Assembly (NCBI GenBank): GCA_964292325.1
Contig: CAXYVG010000062.1
Span: forward strand, 1 to 22,552
Source of the DNA: CTSoil-075 sp964292325
GTDB taxonomy: Bacteria > Bacillota > Negativicutes > DSM-13327
Direction: 5' to 3'
DNA length: 22,552 nt
Positions 1-7,722 of the stretch are shown in pieces (positions within the stretch are counted from its first letter, which is position 1; each line of letters opens with the position of its first letter). The notes below the pieces were generated by a model, which was not told the DNA's origin, ran no database searches, and worked only from the letters and a program-made list of their open reading frames with translations. The position numbers and the translations under genes are program-made.

Positions 1-19
1 TTAATTTTTTATAAAGTAG

Positions 20-48
20 GCAGGAAATAGAAGATATGTGGCGTAAAT
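20..48 (+). promoter_or_regulatory. Sigma-H-like promoter candidate upstream of nrdD
   Basis: The -35 part (20-28) fits the Bacillus sigma-H consensus RNAGGAWWW at all positions. After an 11-nt spacer the -10 part (40-48) reads GGCGTAAAT, which departs from RNNGAATWW at two positions (GTAA for GAAT). The same variant with the same spacing occurs at 21832-21860. It lies about 70 nt upstream of the nrdD start. Assignment to sigma-H is by consensus recall, so the factor is an inference. Confidence 0.45.
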
Positions 49-119
49 TAATTGGAATGTGAAATATTAATGAATGATGATCGACATTCAATTTATATAA
101 AATAAGGGATGGGTATTTT

Positions 120-2129
120 ATGATAATAAAAAAACGTGATGGGCGCGAGGTGACCTTTGACGAAAATAAAATTACCGAGGCTATTTTCAAAGCTGCTAAG
201 GCGGTAGGTGGAGCAGATAAGCAGTTGGCGATAGAATTAACCTTAGATGTCTTGCGTCTATTAAAGCAACAATACACTGCTGGGATGTTTGGCGTCGAAG
301 AGGTACAAGATGCTGTTGAAAAGATCTTAATTGAAAAAGGACATGCTAAAACGGCGAAAGCGTATATTTTGTATAGAGATAAAAGAACTCGTATGCGTGA
401 TGCCCAATCATATCTGATGGATGCAGTTGCTGAAATATTGGTAGAGACCAGTCGGGAAAATGCCAACGTATCTAATTCTCCATCGGCAAAAATGTTACAA
501 ATCGCCAGTGCGGCTAGTAAAGCTTATTATTTGAATCGACTCATTCCTGAAGATATGGCGGCCGCTCATAGCAAAGGGGATATTCATATTCATGATTTGG
601 ACTTTTATGGGAAGACTTTAACTTGTGTACAAATCCCTCTCGGTAAATTACTAAACAATGGTTTTAATAATGGTCATGGTTATATCCGAAAACCGAAACG
701 TCCAGCATCGGCGGCTGCGCTTGCGGCTATTATTTTGCAAAGCTCTCAAAATGATATGCATGGTGGACAATCATTTGCCTTTTTTGATCGTGACATGGCT
801 CCTTTTATGAAAAAAGCAGATGAAAAAGAAGTGTATCAGGCAATGGAGGCCTTTGTTTATAATCTCAACTCTATGCATAGTAGAGCGGGAGCGCAAGTTC
901 CTTTTTCGAGTATTAATATTGGGACGGATACTACCCCTACAGGGCGTATGGTGACTAAAAATTTATTATTAGCATATGAAAGAGGCTTAGGGCGTGGTGA
1001 GAATGCTATTTTTCCCAATATTATTTTTCGGATTAAAGAGGGAATTAATCTAAATAGTAATGATGCTAATTATGATTTATTCAAGCTAGCGATTCGAGTA
1101 GCATCTCAACGTCTTAATCCCACTTTTAGTTTTATGGATTCCTCTTTTAATCGACAGTATGGTGATCAAGTGGGTTATATGGGATGTCGTACTAGAGTGA
1201 TGGCGAATCACTGTGGGCCAGAGGTAACAGATGGACGGGGAAATCTGAGCTTTACTACGATTAATCTTCCAAGACTTGCCATCAAGGCCGAACGTAATTT
1301 AATGAAATTCTACCAGAGTTTATCCGATCTTGTCGATTTGATTTGTGAGCAATTATTTCATCGTTATCAAGTACAGGCTAAACTTAAGGTAAAAGATATG
1401 CCTTTTTTGATGGGACAAGGATTATATTTGAATTCTGAGCACTTATCACCAAACGATGAGATTGGTGAAGTCATCAAACATGGTACATTATCCATTGGTT
1501 TTATTGGACTTGCGGAAACGCTGATTGCTTTAACGGGCTATCATCATGGTGAAAATGAAGATTCACAAACCTTAGGCGAAGAAATTATCGCCTTTATGCG
1601 CAATAAAGCTGATAAGGCAATTGATAAATACAATCTGAATTATACTTTGCTCGCTACACCGGCAGAAGGGCTTGCTGGAAGATTTGTAAAAATGGACTGC
1701 AGTGAATATGGACTCATTCCTGGTGTAACCGATAAAGAATACTATACCAATTCTTTTCATGTACCTGTTAATTTTCAAATTAGTGTACATGATAAGATTA
1801 AAATTGAAGCGGTTTATCATAAATATACAAATGCAGGTCATATTAGCTATGTTGAATTTTCAGCGCCCCCGATTAATAACCTTGATGTGGTAGAAGATAT
1901 TATCCGTTATATGGGTAAATGCGACATGGGGTATGCAGGAATCAATTTCCCAGTGGATTTTTGTGAAGACTGTGGCTATATTGGAGTGATTGATGGGGAG
2001 CAGTGCTCGACATGCAATGGATCAAATATTAAAAGGGTGCGAAGAATTACAGGCTATTTAAGTACGATTGATCGATTTAACGACGCCAAACATGAAGAAC
2101 TTGATCGACGAGTTGCTCATACCGAGTAA
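120..2129 (+). CDS. nrdD: Anaerobic ribonucleoside-triphosphate reductase (class III, glycyl radical)
   Basis: This 669-residue cytoplasmic enzyme reduces ribonucleoside triphosphates to deoxyribonucleotides without oxygen, using a glycyl radical. Residues 3-92 form an ATP-cone regulatory domain. The body holds Cys169 (LTCVQ) and Cys356 (GYMGCRTRV), the latter being the probable thiyl-radical cysteine. The C-terminus has a zinc site, Cys615/618/629/632, followed by RRITGYL with the probable radical Gly645. The ATG at 120 follows an AAGGG/ATGGG ribosome site at 105-113. The radical SAM activase NrdG, often the next gene, is not in this window, so it must be encoded elsewhere. No NrdR-box palindrome was seen in the 119 bases upstream; a sigma-H-like promoter is present there. 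Whether it uses formate or a redoxin as reductant cannot be told from inspection. Confidence 0.96.
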   Translation: MIIKKRDGREVTFDENKITEAIFKAAKAVGGADKQLAIELTLDVLRLLKQQYTAGMFGVEEVQDAVEKILIEKGHAKTAKAYILYRDKRTRMRDAQSYLMDAVAEILVETSRENANVSNSPSAKMLQIASAASKAYYLNRLIPEDMAAAHSKGDIHIHDLDFYGKTLTCVQIPLGKLLNNGFNNGHGYIRKPKRPASAAALAAIILQSSQNDMHGGQSFAFFDRDMAPFMKKADEKEVYQAMEAFVYNLNSMHSRAGAQVPFSSINIGTDTTPTGRMVTKNLLLAYERGLGRGENAIFPNIIFRIKEGINLNSNDANYDLFKLAIRVASQRLNPTFSFMDSSFNRQYGDQVGYMGCRTRVMANHCGPEVTDGRGNLSFTTINLPRLAIKAERNLMKFYQSLSDLVDLICEQLFHRYQVQAKLKVKDMPFLMGQGLYLNSEHLSPNDEIGEVIKHGTLSIGFIGLAETLIALTGYHHGENEDSQTLGEEIIAFMRNKADKAIDKYNLNYTLLATPAEGLAGRFVKMDCSEYGLIPGVTDKEYYTNSFHVPVNFQISVHDKIKIEAVYHKYTNAGHISYVEFSAPPINNLDVVEDIIRYMGKCDMGYAGINFPVDFCEDCGYIGVIDGEQCSTCNGSNIKRVRRITGYLSTIDRFNDAKHEELDRRVAHTE

Positions 2130-2168
2130 TCATGTTATGCAAGAATGAATAGTAATGGAGTGATATGA

Positions 2169-3905
2169 TTGACTTGGCAATTGAAAAAGAAACTGCAAGA
2201 TATTATTGAGGAAGAGCAGGGGACAATGATTTTCCCTGCTGGTTCAAGGCAAGGTTTTGCATTGGTGTATCCCAATACCTATCATGTCGGAATGTCAAAT
2301 TTGGGATTTCAGATTATCTATCAGCAAATTAATCAGAGAGGCGATACCGCTTGTGAACGGTTGTTTTTGCCTGATAAAAAAACTGAACCTGAGTATATTC
2401 GCACCAATACACCACTCATGACGATTGAAACGCAGCGTCCGTTGTATGAATTTCCGCTCATTGGTTTTGATATGACTTTCGAGATGGATTATTTTCATTT
2501 TATGCAAATTTTATTATTAGGTAAGGTCCCTTTATTAGCAGTTGACCGCGACGAAAATGATCCCTTCGTTTTAATCGGTGGCCCATGTGCTACTTTTAAT
2601 CCAGAACCGTTAGCTGATTTTGTTGACATCTGTATTATTGGTGAAGGGGAAGAAGTGATACATGAACTATTAGATACCTATTATCAAGGACGTGAGCAGG
2701 GCCTTACTCGGCAAGAAATATTATATAACGTAGCGCAAATTGAGGGTGTATATGTACCTTGTTTTTATCAACCAACCTATTTAGATAATGGTCAAATTGC
2801 GGCTATCAATAGGGTTGATGGTGTACCTATGCAGGTAAAACGACGTTTTGTTGAGGATCTGGATCAATATGAAGCACAAACTGTAATTGTTACTTCGAAT
2901 ACGGAATTTAAAGATATGTTTCTGATTGAAGTAGCAAGAGGGTGCGGAAGGCATTGCCGATTTTGTATGGCAGGATATTGTTTTCGTCGGCCAAGAGTTC
3001 GATCATTGCCGAAATTAACAGCTGCGATTGAGAAAGCGAAACAATATCGTAGTAAAGTTGGGCTTATGGGGGCTGCCATTTCCGATTATCCTGAAATTGA
3101 TGTATTATGTAAAGCGGTATTGGAGCAGGAAATGCTCATGTCGGTAGCATCTTTGCGAGCCGATTCTTTAACGGAGACTCTTGTCCAATCTCTTGCGATT
3201 AGTAAGCACAAAACCATTACCTTGGCGCCAGAGGCTGCTAGTATTCGTTTGCGGCGAATTATTAATAAAACGATTACCGATGAACATTTATATGATGGCA
3301 TACAAATGGCGATTGCTGCAGGGATACCCCACATTCGCTTATATATCATGATTGGTCTACCGTTTGAAGAGCAAGAAGATATAGAAGAAATTGTTACCTT
3401 AGCAGAAAATATAAAAAAATATATGGAATCATTAGGAAGTAAAGGCAAGTTAACTCTAAGCATCAATCCTTTCGTTCCGAAACCCTTTACACCTTTTCAA
3501 TGGATGCCGATGGCTCCTATGAACGTAGTAGAAGCTAAGCTAAAGTTTATTGCCACTAGTTTGCGGCAGAAAAAAAACATTGAGGTATTGGTGGAATCGC
3601 CGAAAGAAGCGTATGTACAGGCGATACTCGCTAGAGGAGATCGTCGTTTATCAAGTGTATTACTTATGGCTCATGCGCGAGGTGGTATGAAAGGTTTTAA
3701 ACAGGCTATGAAAGCAAATGGACTGAAGGAAGAAGAGTATTTATATCGTGAGCGGGATGAAAAGAATGAGATATTACCTTGGCAGTCACTAGATATGGGA
3801 CTAGATCCATCTTACTTAGTACAAGAACTTGGGCAAGCGCGGGCTGAAAAATTTACCTCTCGTTGCGTTGATGGATGTGTTCGTTGTGGAATTTGTAGAA
3901 AGTAA
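2169..3905 (+). CDS. Radical SAM protein, TIGR03960-like (B12-binding-type N-terminus)
   Basis: A 578-residue protein with the radical SAM cluster motif CGRHCRFC (Cys259, Cys263, Cys266), which binds a 4Fe-4S cluster and S-adenosylmethionine. The N-terminal ~220 residues, with YPNTYHVGMSNLG, GGPC and a GEGEE stretch, resemble the B12-binding-like region of the TIGR03960 family of uncharacterised radical SAM proteins. The extreme C-terminus carries a second cysteine cluster (Cys566, 570, 573, 576), which may bind metal or another cluster. The start is a TTG at 2169, eight bases after GGAG (2157-2160); no ATG in frame fits better. It begins 39 bases after nrdD and is probably cotranscribed with it. 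Family members often sit beside or are fused to a DUF2344 protein, which is absent here. The substrate is unknown. Confidence 0.85.
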   Translation: MTWQLKKKLQDIIEEEQGTMIFPAGSRQGFALVYPNTYHVGMSNLGFQIIYQQINQRGDTACERLFLPDKKTEPEYIRTNTPLMTIETQRPLYEFPLIGFDMTFEMDYFHFMQILLLGKVPLLAVDRDENDPFVLIGGPCATFNPEPLADFVDICIIGEGEEVIHELLDTYYQGREQGLTRQEILYNVAQIEGVYVPCFYQPTYLDNGQIAAINRVDGVPMQVKRRFVEDLDQYEAQTVIVTSNTEFKDMFLIEVARGCGRHCRFCMAGYCFRRPRVRSLPKLTAAIEKAKQYRSKVGLMGAAISDYPEIDVLCKAVLEQEMLMSVASLRADSLTETLVQSLAISKHKTITLAPEAASIRLRRIINKTITDEHLYDGIQMAIAAGIPHIRLYIMIGLPFEEQEDIEEIVTLAENIKKYMESLGSKGKLTLSINPFVPKPFTPFQWMPMAPMNVVEAKLKFIATSLRQKKNIEVLVESPKEAYVQAILARGDRRLSSVLLMAHARGGMKGFKQAMKANGLKEEEYLYRERDEKNEILPWQSLDMGLDPSYLVQELGQARAEKFTSRCVDGCVRCGICRK

Positions 3906-3924
3906 AGAGCAAAGGAGTGCGTAT

Positions 3925-4737
3925 ATGGAACAGTTTGTTTTAAAACATAGTGAGCAAGGAATATGGTACGGTGCATTTTCACATTTTGATGCAGCTGGCG
4001 TGAAGCATGGTATTTCTACTCGATTAGGTGGAACGAGTCAACTACCATTTTCATCACTAAATTTGGGCTTACATACAGGGGATGAAGAAGAGCGGGTTAT
4101 TGCAAATCGTCACTTGTTTTGTTTGGGGGTAGGGGTAGAATTCGATGATATCGTTACTGCCCAGCAGACCCATGGGGATGCAGTCGTTGTCGTTACGCAA
4201 GAACATATGGGCATAGGGGCAAAAAAATATAGTGAGGCACTTTCAAGTACCGATGCACTCGTGACGAATGTTGCTAATATTCCACTGATGCTTTTTTTTG
4301 CTGATTGTGTACCTGTACTCATTGTAGACCCTGTACAAAAAGCAATCGGCATTGCCCATGCTGGTTGGCAAGGTACGGTCAAAAATATTGGCTCTAAAAC
4401 CATATGCAAAATGAGTGAACAGTTTGGCACGAAACCTGAAGATTGTTTGGTTGGGATTGGCCCTTCGATTGGCTCTTGTTGTTATGAAGTGGGAGATGCG
4501 GTATTTGATAAAATTAAAGCGCAATTTGCTAATTGGGAGGAGTTTATTCATCCTTATGGCGAAAAAACTCATTTAGATTTATGGAAAATGAATCGCATGC
4601 AGTTAGAAGACTTAGGCGTCAAAAGTAGTAATATTATTGTCAGCAATGTATGTTCTTCTTGCAATAAAGATCTTTTTTTCTCTTACCGGGCTGAGGATGG
4701 TTCTACTGGCCGGATCGGTGCGGTTATTGTCTTGTAA
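3925..4737 (+). CDS. pgeF: PgeF/YfiH family multicopper-type purine nucleoside enzyme (laccase domain)
   Basis: A 270-residue protein of the YfiH/LACC1 (DUF152) family. Members act on purine nucleosides (phosphorylase and deaminase activities), and PgeF has been linked to peptidoglycan editing in E. coli. The metal-binding catalytic residues are all visible: His83 (QQTHG), Cys128 (ADCVPV) and His145 (AHAGWQG). The reading frame is open upstream to 3829 inside the radical SAM gene, but the ATG at 3925 follows AAAGGAG (3911-3917) by seven bases and gives the usual family length, so I use it. It is 19 bases after the radical SAM gene and likely in the same transcript. The stop codon lies inside the stem of the terminator that ends this unit. 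Confidence 0.93.
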   Translation: MEQFVLKHSEQGIWYGAFSHFDAAGVKHGISTRLGGTSQLPFSSLNLGLHTGDEEERVIANRHLFCLGVGVEFDDIVTAQQTHGDAVVVVTQEHMGIGAKKYSEALSSTDALVTNVANIPLMLFFADCVPVLIVDPVQKAIGIAHAGWQGTVKNIGSKTICKMSEQFGTKPEDCLVGIGPSIGSCCYEVGDAVFDKIKAQFANWEEFIHPYGEKTHLDLWKMNRMQLEDLGVKSSNIIVSNVCSSCNKDLFFSYRAEDGSTGRIGAVIVL

Positions 4738-4759
4738 GGATACTTACAAGATTTTTATT
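4730..4759 (+). terminator. Intrinsic terminator after pgeF
   Basis: A perfect 9-bp stem, TCTTGTAAG (4730-4738) and CTTACAAGA (4743-4751), with a GATA loop and a following T-rich run. The left arm contains the pgeF stop codon. It separates the nrdD-pgeF unit from yggS. Confidence 0.85.
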
Positions 4760-4769
4760 TACCATATAG

Positions 4770-4799
4770 CTGGCAAAAAATATCAATTTTGGGTATAAT
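4770..4799 (+). promoter_or_regulatory. Sigma-A promoter of the yggS-divIVA unit
   Basis: CTGGCA (4770-4775), an 18-nt spacer, then a perfect TATAAT at 4794-4799. Transcription would start near 4806, inside the first of two operator-like repeats. The -35 hexamer matches TTGACA at four of six positions. Confidence 0.65.
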
Positions 4800-4800
4800 A

Positions 4801-4850
4801 TAGGTCTAACATCCTAAGTGGTAATCAGGTGGTTAGGTCTAATATCCTAA
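4801..4850 (+). repeat. Two 17-bp direct repeats 33 bp apart, operator-like
   Basis: TAGGTCTAACATCCTAA at 4801-4817 and TAGGTCTAATATCCTAA at 4834-4850 differ at one base. Each site is itself an imperfect inverted repeat (TAGG...CCTA; the second extends to TTAGG-N8-CCTAA). The 33-bp offset is about three helical turns, so two bound dimers would sit on the same face. The first copy covers the predicted start of transcription, a position typical of repressor operators. The arms recall DtxR/IdeR boxes but the spacing is one base shorter; the regulator is unknown. Confidence 0.6.
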
Positions 4851-4873
4851 TGTCAATATTTTTTTTTGATTTG

Positions 4874-4902
4874 AGAGGAAATTTCTGTTTATTCGCGAAT
4901 AG
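4874..4902 (+). promoter_or_regulatory. Second promoter candidate for yggS, sigma-H-like
   Basis: The -35 part (4874-4882) fits RNAGGAWWW fully. After 11 nt, the -10 part (4894-4902, CGCGAATAG) has the intact GAAT core but misses the first R and last W of RNNGAATWW. Its end is only ten bases from the GGAGGG ribosome site of yggS, so the leader would be very short. Confidence 0.5.
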
Positions 4903-4924
4903 TAGATAGAACGGAGGGTTGTCT

Positions 4925-5626
4925 ATGTTTGTAGCAGATCATATAACAAAAATTATTGATAATATTAATAGTGCAATGGAAAAGAGAACTACGATACAAA
5001 AAAATAGATTAGATCCTGTAAAATTGGTAGCTGTTACTAAAAATCATACAGTTCCTGTCATACAAGAGGCGATTGCTGCTGGTATACTGGCAATTGGTGA
5101 AAATCGCATTCAAGAAGCGCTTCTTAAATCGCAAACGCTTGATGCGAAGGTAGAGTGGCAGTTAATTGGACATTTGCAAACGAATAAGGCTCGCGTTGCT
5201 GTATCTTTATTTGATTTAATTCAATCGGTGGATAGTCAGCGATTGGCGCGAGAAATTGATCAAGCTGCTGGTAAGATTCAAAAGAGGCAAGATGTTCTAA
5301 TACAAATCAATGTAGCGAATGAAGAGACTAAGTTTGGGATCGCACCTACAGAGATGATGGCATTGGCGCAATATATTAGTACATTAGAGAATGTACGTTT
5401 ATGTGGATTGATGACGGTTGCTCCTTTTTATGAGGACCCAGAGCTTGCGCGGCCCATCTTTCGTGAAATGTATCAGTTATTTAGGAAGCTCAAAGATGCT
5501 CAATTAGAACATACGAATATAGAGTGGCTATCTATGGGAATGACACACGATTATACCGTGGCTGTTGAAGAAGGCGCAAATTTAGTACGTATTGGTACCG
5601 GGATATTTGGTCAACGTGAATATTAA
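4925..5626 (+). CDS. yggS: YggS/YlmE/PROSC family PLP homeostasis protein
   Basis: A 233-residue pyridoxal-phosphate-binding protein of the fold-type III alanine-racemase-like family. It binds PLP and helps control free PLP and amino-acid balance in the cytoplasm, with no firmly known catalytic reaction. The PLP lysine is Lys39 in VKLVAVTKNHT, and family signatures GENRIQEA, WQLIGHLQTNK and LSMGMTHDY are present. The ATG at 4925 lies six bases after GGAGGG (4913-4918); an in-frame TTG at 4919 directly abuts that site and is unlikely. It is the first gene of the unit yggS-sepF-proC-ylmH-divIVA, a conserved neighbour of cell-division genes in Gram-positive bacteria. Confidence 0.95.
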   Translation: MFVADHITKIIDNINSAMEKRTTIQKNRLDPVKLVAVTKNHTVPVIQEAIAAGILAIGENRIQEALLKSQTLDAKVEWQLIGHLQTNKARVAVSLFDLIQSVDSQRLAREIDQAAGKIQKRQDVLIQINVANEETKFGIAPTEMMALAQYISTLENVRLCGLMTVAPFYEDPELARPIFREMYQLFRKLKDAQLEHTNIEWLSMGMTHDYTVAVEEGANLVRIGTGIFGQREY

Positions 5627-5642
5627 AAGGAGGTAGAATAAA

Positions 5643-6083
5643 ATGAAAATAATGGAAAAAGTATGGGGAAGTCTCGGCTTACTTGAACCAATGGAGGATG
5701 AGCAAGAGCAAAAACCTAAAGTAGAAGAAACCGAACTGAGTAAGGGAAGAAAGAGTACCAGTAGTAGCAATAATATTGTGAATTTGCCAACCGCACAAAA
5801 GCAGATGAAGGTGATGGTAGTTGAGCCTTTTGCTTTTGATGATGCGCAACATGTAGCCGATCATTTAAAAAATCGAAAACCAGTGGTTGTGAATTTTGAA
5901 AACTGTGATAAAGAAGTTGCGAAAAGAATGATTGATTTTATTAGTGGTACTACCTATGCATTAGGTGGCAGTATCCAAAAGATAGGCAATAATATTTTCT
6001 TATGTGCGCCGAATAATGTAGATGTTGCTTATAGCCCTCATGATGAAGGCAATGATAAAGAATTTTTACCATGGAATAAATAA
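5643..6083 (+). CDS. sepF: Cell division protein SepF
   Basis: A 146-residue protein. SepF polymerises into rings, tethers FtsZ to the membrane and acts beside FtsA in septum formation. Residues 1-13 can form the amphipathic N-terminal helix that binds membrane; residues about 20-50 are a charged, Ser/Asn-rich linker; residues about 55-130 are the SepF core (MVVEPFAFDDAQHVADHL, VVVNFENCDKEVAKRMIDFISG, ALGGSIQKIGNNIFLCAP). The start follows AAAGGAGGT, and the gene lies 16 bases after yggS, the usual order in Firmicutes. No missing residues stand out. Confidence 0.95.
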   Translation: MKIMEKVWGSLGLLEPMEDEQEQKPKVEETELSKGRKSTSSSNNIVNLPTAQKQMKVMVVEPFAFDDAQHVADHLKNRKPVVVNFENCDKEVAKRMIDFISGTTYALGGSIQKIGNNIFLCAPNNVDVAYSPHDEGNDKEFLPWNK

Positions 6084-6104
6084 TAGTTACAAGGTGGAGA
6101 ACTC

Positions 6105-6926
6105 ATGTTACAAAATAAAAAAATCGGTTTTATTGGTAGTGGTGCGATCGCGGAAGCGTTGATCGGTGGTATTATAAAGGCTAGACTCATTGCTCCAGAG
6201 CAAATTACAACAAATGATATTTCGCAAAGCCGTCTTGACTATATGCACAGCAAACTAGGTGTACAAACTACTTTGGATATCGAAAAAATAGTCAAAGGGG
6301 TAAATATACTATTTTTAACAGTTAAACCACAAGTAGTGCAGAGTGTATTAGATGTAATTGCTCCATTTATATCGCGATCGACTTTAGTTGTATCAGTCGT
6401 TGCTGGAGTGACAACGAAAGTATTACAGGAGAAACTGCCAAGTATACCGATCGTGAGAGTCATGCCCAATACTCCTGTGGCAGTAGGGGAAGGCATGTCG
6501 GTGATTGCGCTTGGAGAGTATGCTGGAGAAGAAAATGGTAATTTGGTACTAACGATTTTTTCCTCTGCAGGCAAAGCCATCAAAATGGACGAAAGTGCAA
6601 TGGATGCAGTGACAGGACTATCTGGTAGTGGTCCAGGATATGCTTTTGTCTTGATTGATGCATTAGCTGATGCTGGTGTATTGGTAGGGTTATCACGGCA
6701 AAATGCAATTGTTATGGCAGCTCAGACGTTACTAGGAGCGGCGAAAATGGTTCTGGAAACGGGTGAACATCCAGCTGCACTCAGAGATAAAGTAACATCG
6801 CCAGGTGGTACAACGATCGCTGGTGTATATGCATTAGAGCAACGGGGTGTGAGAGTCGCACTAATGGATGCAGTGCAAGCGGCTACGAAGCGTTCACAGG
6901 AGATGGGGAAGAAAACAAATGAGTGA
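6105..6926 (+). CDS. proC: Pyrroline-5-carboxylate reductase
   Basis: A 273-residue NAD(P)H-dependent enzyme that reduces 1-pyrroline-5-carboxylate to L-proline, the last step of proline synthesis. The N-terminal Rossmann motif GFIGSGAIAEALIGG (residues 8-22) binds the nucleotide. The C-terminal half carries the family signature around SGSGPGYAF, ALADAGV and SPGGTTIAGV. The start follows AGGTGGAG. It lies 21 bases after sepF and overlaps ylmH by eight bases (ATGAGTGA), so translation of the two is probably coupled. It occupies the place where yggT/ylmG sits in Bacillus. Confidence 0.96.
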   Translation: MLQNKKIGFIGSGAIAEALIGGIIKARLIAPEQITTNDISQSRLDYMHSKLGVQTTLDIEKIVKGVNILFLTVKPQVVQSVLDVIAPFISRSTLVVSVVAGVTTKVLQEKLPSIPIVRVMPNTPVAVGEGMSVIALGEYAGEENGNLVLTIFSSAGKAIKMDESAMDAVTGLSGSGPGYAFVLIDALADAGVLVGLSRQNAIVMAAQTLLGAAKMVLETGEHPAALRDKVTSPGGTTIAGVYALEQRGVRVALMDAVQAATKRSQEMGKKTNE

Positions 6927-7704
6927 ACGAGAGAAAATTTTACGATATTATAAGGCTAGTGATGATGGCGAGTTAGCAGCGAGGTTATTGGACCTGGCTG
7001 AAAGTGCACAACGAAATCATAAATATAAAGTAAGTGAATTTCTCGATCCATATGGTTATAGTATTGCGGAGACGATTGCTGCACATTATGATAGCTTAGA
7101 ACTACAGCCCAATGGCGGTTACCGGGGTGCTGAACGGGTAAAAGCAATGTTTATTAATAAAGAGTTTCGGGGAACACCAGATTTGCATGCGGAAGCATTT
7201 TCGGTTAGCTGGGATGAGCGTTATTACCAATTAACACATCGTGATGTATTAGGATCGTTAATGGGACTAGGCATCAAACGCGAGATTCTTGGTGATATCA
7301 TTATGTGTGGACATGGTTGCCAAATCATTATCGATTCTTCTTTGTCAGAGTTTATTTTACAAAATTTTAAGGTGATTGGTGCAGCGGCTGTGACGATAGC
7401 ACCACTACCTTTGTCTGATATAGCGGCTCGTGAGGAAAAAACGAAAGAAATTAAAACCACTGTTTCTGCCCTTCGGCTTGATGTTGTAGCGGCAGCAGGT
7501 TTCGGTACTTCGCGGACTACAATGTCAGAAGAAATTGGAATCGGCAAAATAAAAGTAAATTGGCAAGATGCTAAAAATAGCGCTAAGGCTATTAAAGTCG
7601 GTGATATTATCTCGATGCGTGGACGTGGCCGGGTGGAAGTCTGTGAAGTATTAGGACAGACGAAAAAAGGACGAGTAAGTATTTTATTAAAACGTTTTAT
7701 GTAA
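6919..7704 (+). CDS. ylmH: YlmH family S4-domain RNA-binding protein
   Basis: A 261-residue protein. YlmH-type proteins bind RNA through a C-terminal S4 domain and have been tied to cell division and ribosome-associated quality control in Gram-positive bacteria. The S4 domain spans about residues 180-245 (LDVVAAAGFGTSRTTMSEEI, GKIKVNW, VGDIISMRGRGR). The N-terminal two thirds match the YlmH body (AEAFSVSWDERYYQLTHRDVLGSLMGLGIKREILGDI). The frame is open back to 6868, but the ATG at 6919 has an AGGAGATGGGG site at 6898-6908, so that start is preferred. It overlaps the end of proC. The presence of rqcH in the same window is of interest because both families meet in stalled-ribosome rescue. Confidence 0.92.
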   Translation: MSEREKILRYYKASDDGELAARLLDLAESAQRNHKYKVSEFLDPYGYSIAETIAAHYDSLELQPNGGYRGAERVKAMFINKEFRGTPDLHAEAFSVSWDERYYQLTHRDVLGSLMGLGIKREILGDIIMCGHGCQIIIDSSLSEFILQNFKVIGAAAVTIAPLPLSDIAAREEKTKEIKTTVSALRLDVVAAAGFGTSRTTMSEEIGIGKIKVNWQDAKNSAKAIKVGDIISMRGRGRVEVCEVLGQTKKGRVSILLKRFM

Positions 7705-7722
7705 TTTACGGGGGTGAAATTA

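Noticed and set aside
52..91. TTGGAATGT...ACATTCAA imperfect inverted repeat upstream of nrdD
   Set aside because: The arms are imperfect with a bulge, the loop is over 20 bases and there is no T-tract; too weak to call an operator or terminator, and it does not match the NrdR box.
3086..3466. 126-codon open frame on the minus strand inside the radical SAM gene
   Set aside because: It lies fully opposite a conserved gene, lacks a ribosome site and has no recognisable sequence; a shadow frame.
3829..3924. Longer frame for pgeF starting inside the radical SAM gene
   Set aside because: The upstream 32 codons overlap the conserved C-terminal cysteine motif in another frame, and the ATG at 3925 has a good ribosome site and family-typical start.
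4801..4850. Two direct repeats as a minimal CRISPR array
   Set aside because: Only two units, a 16-base gap and a position on a promoter; no cas genes in the window.
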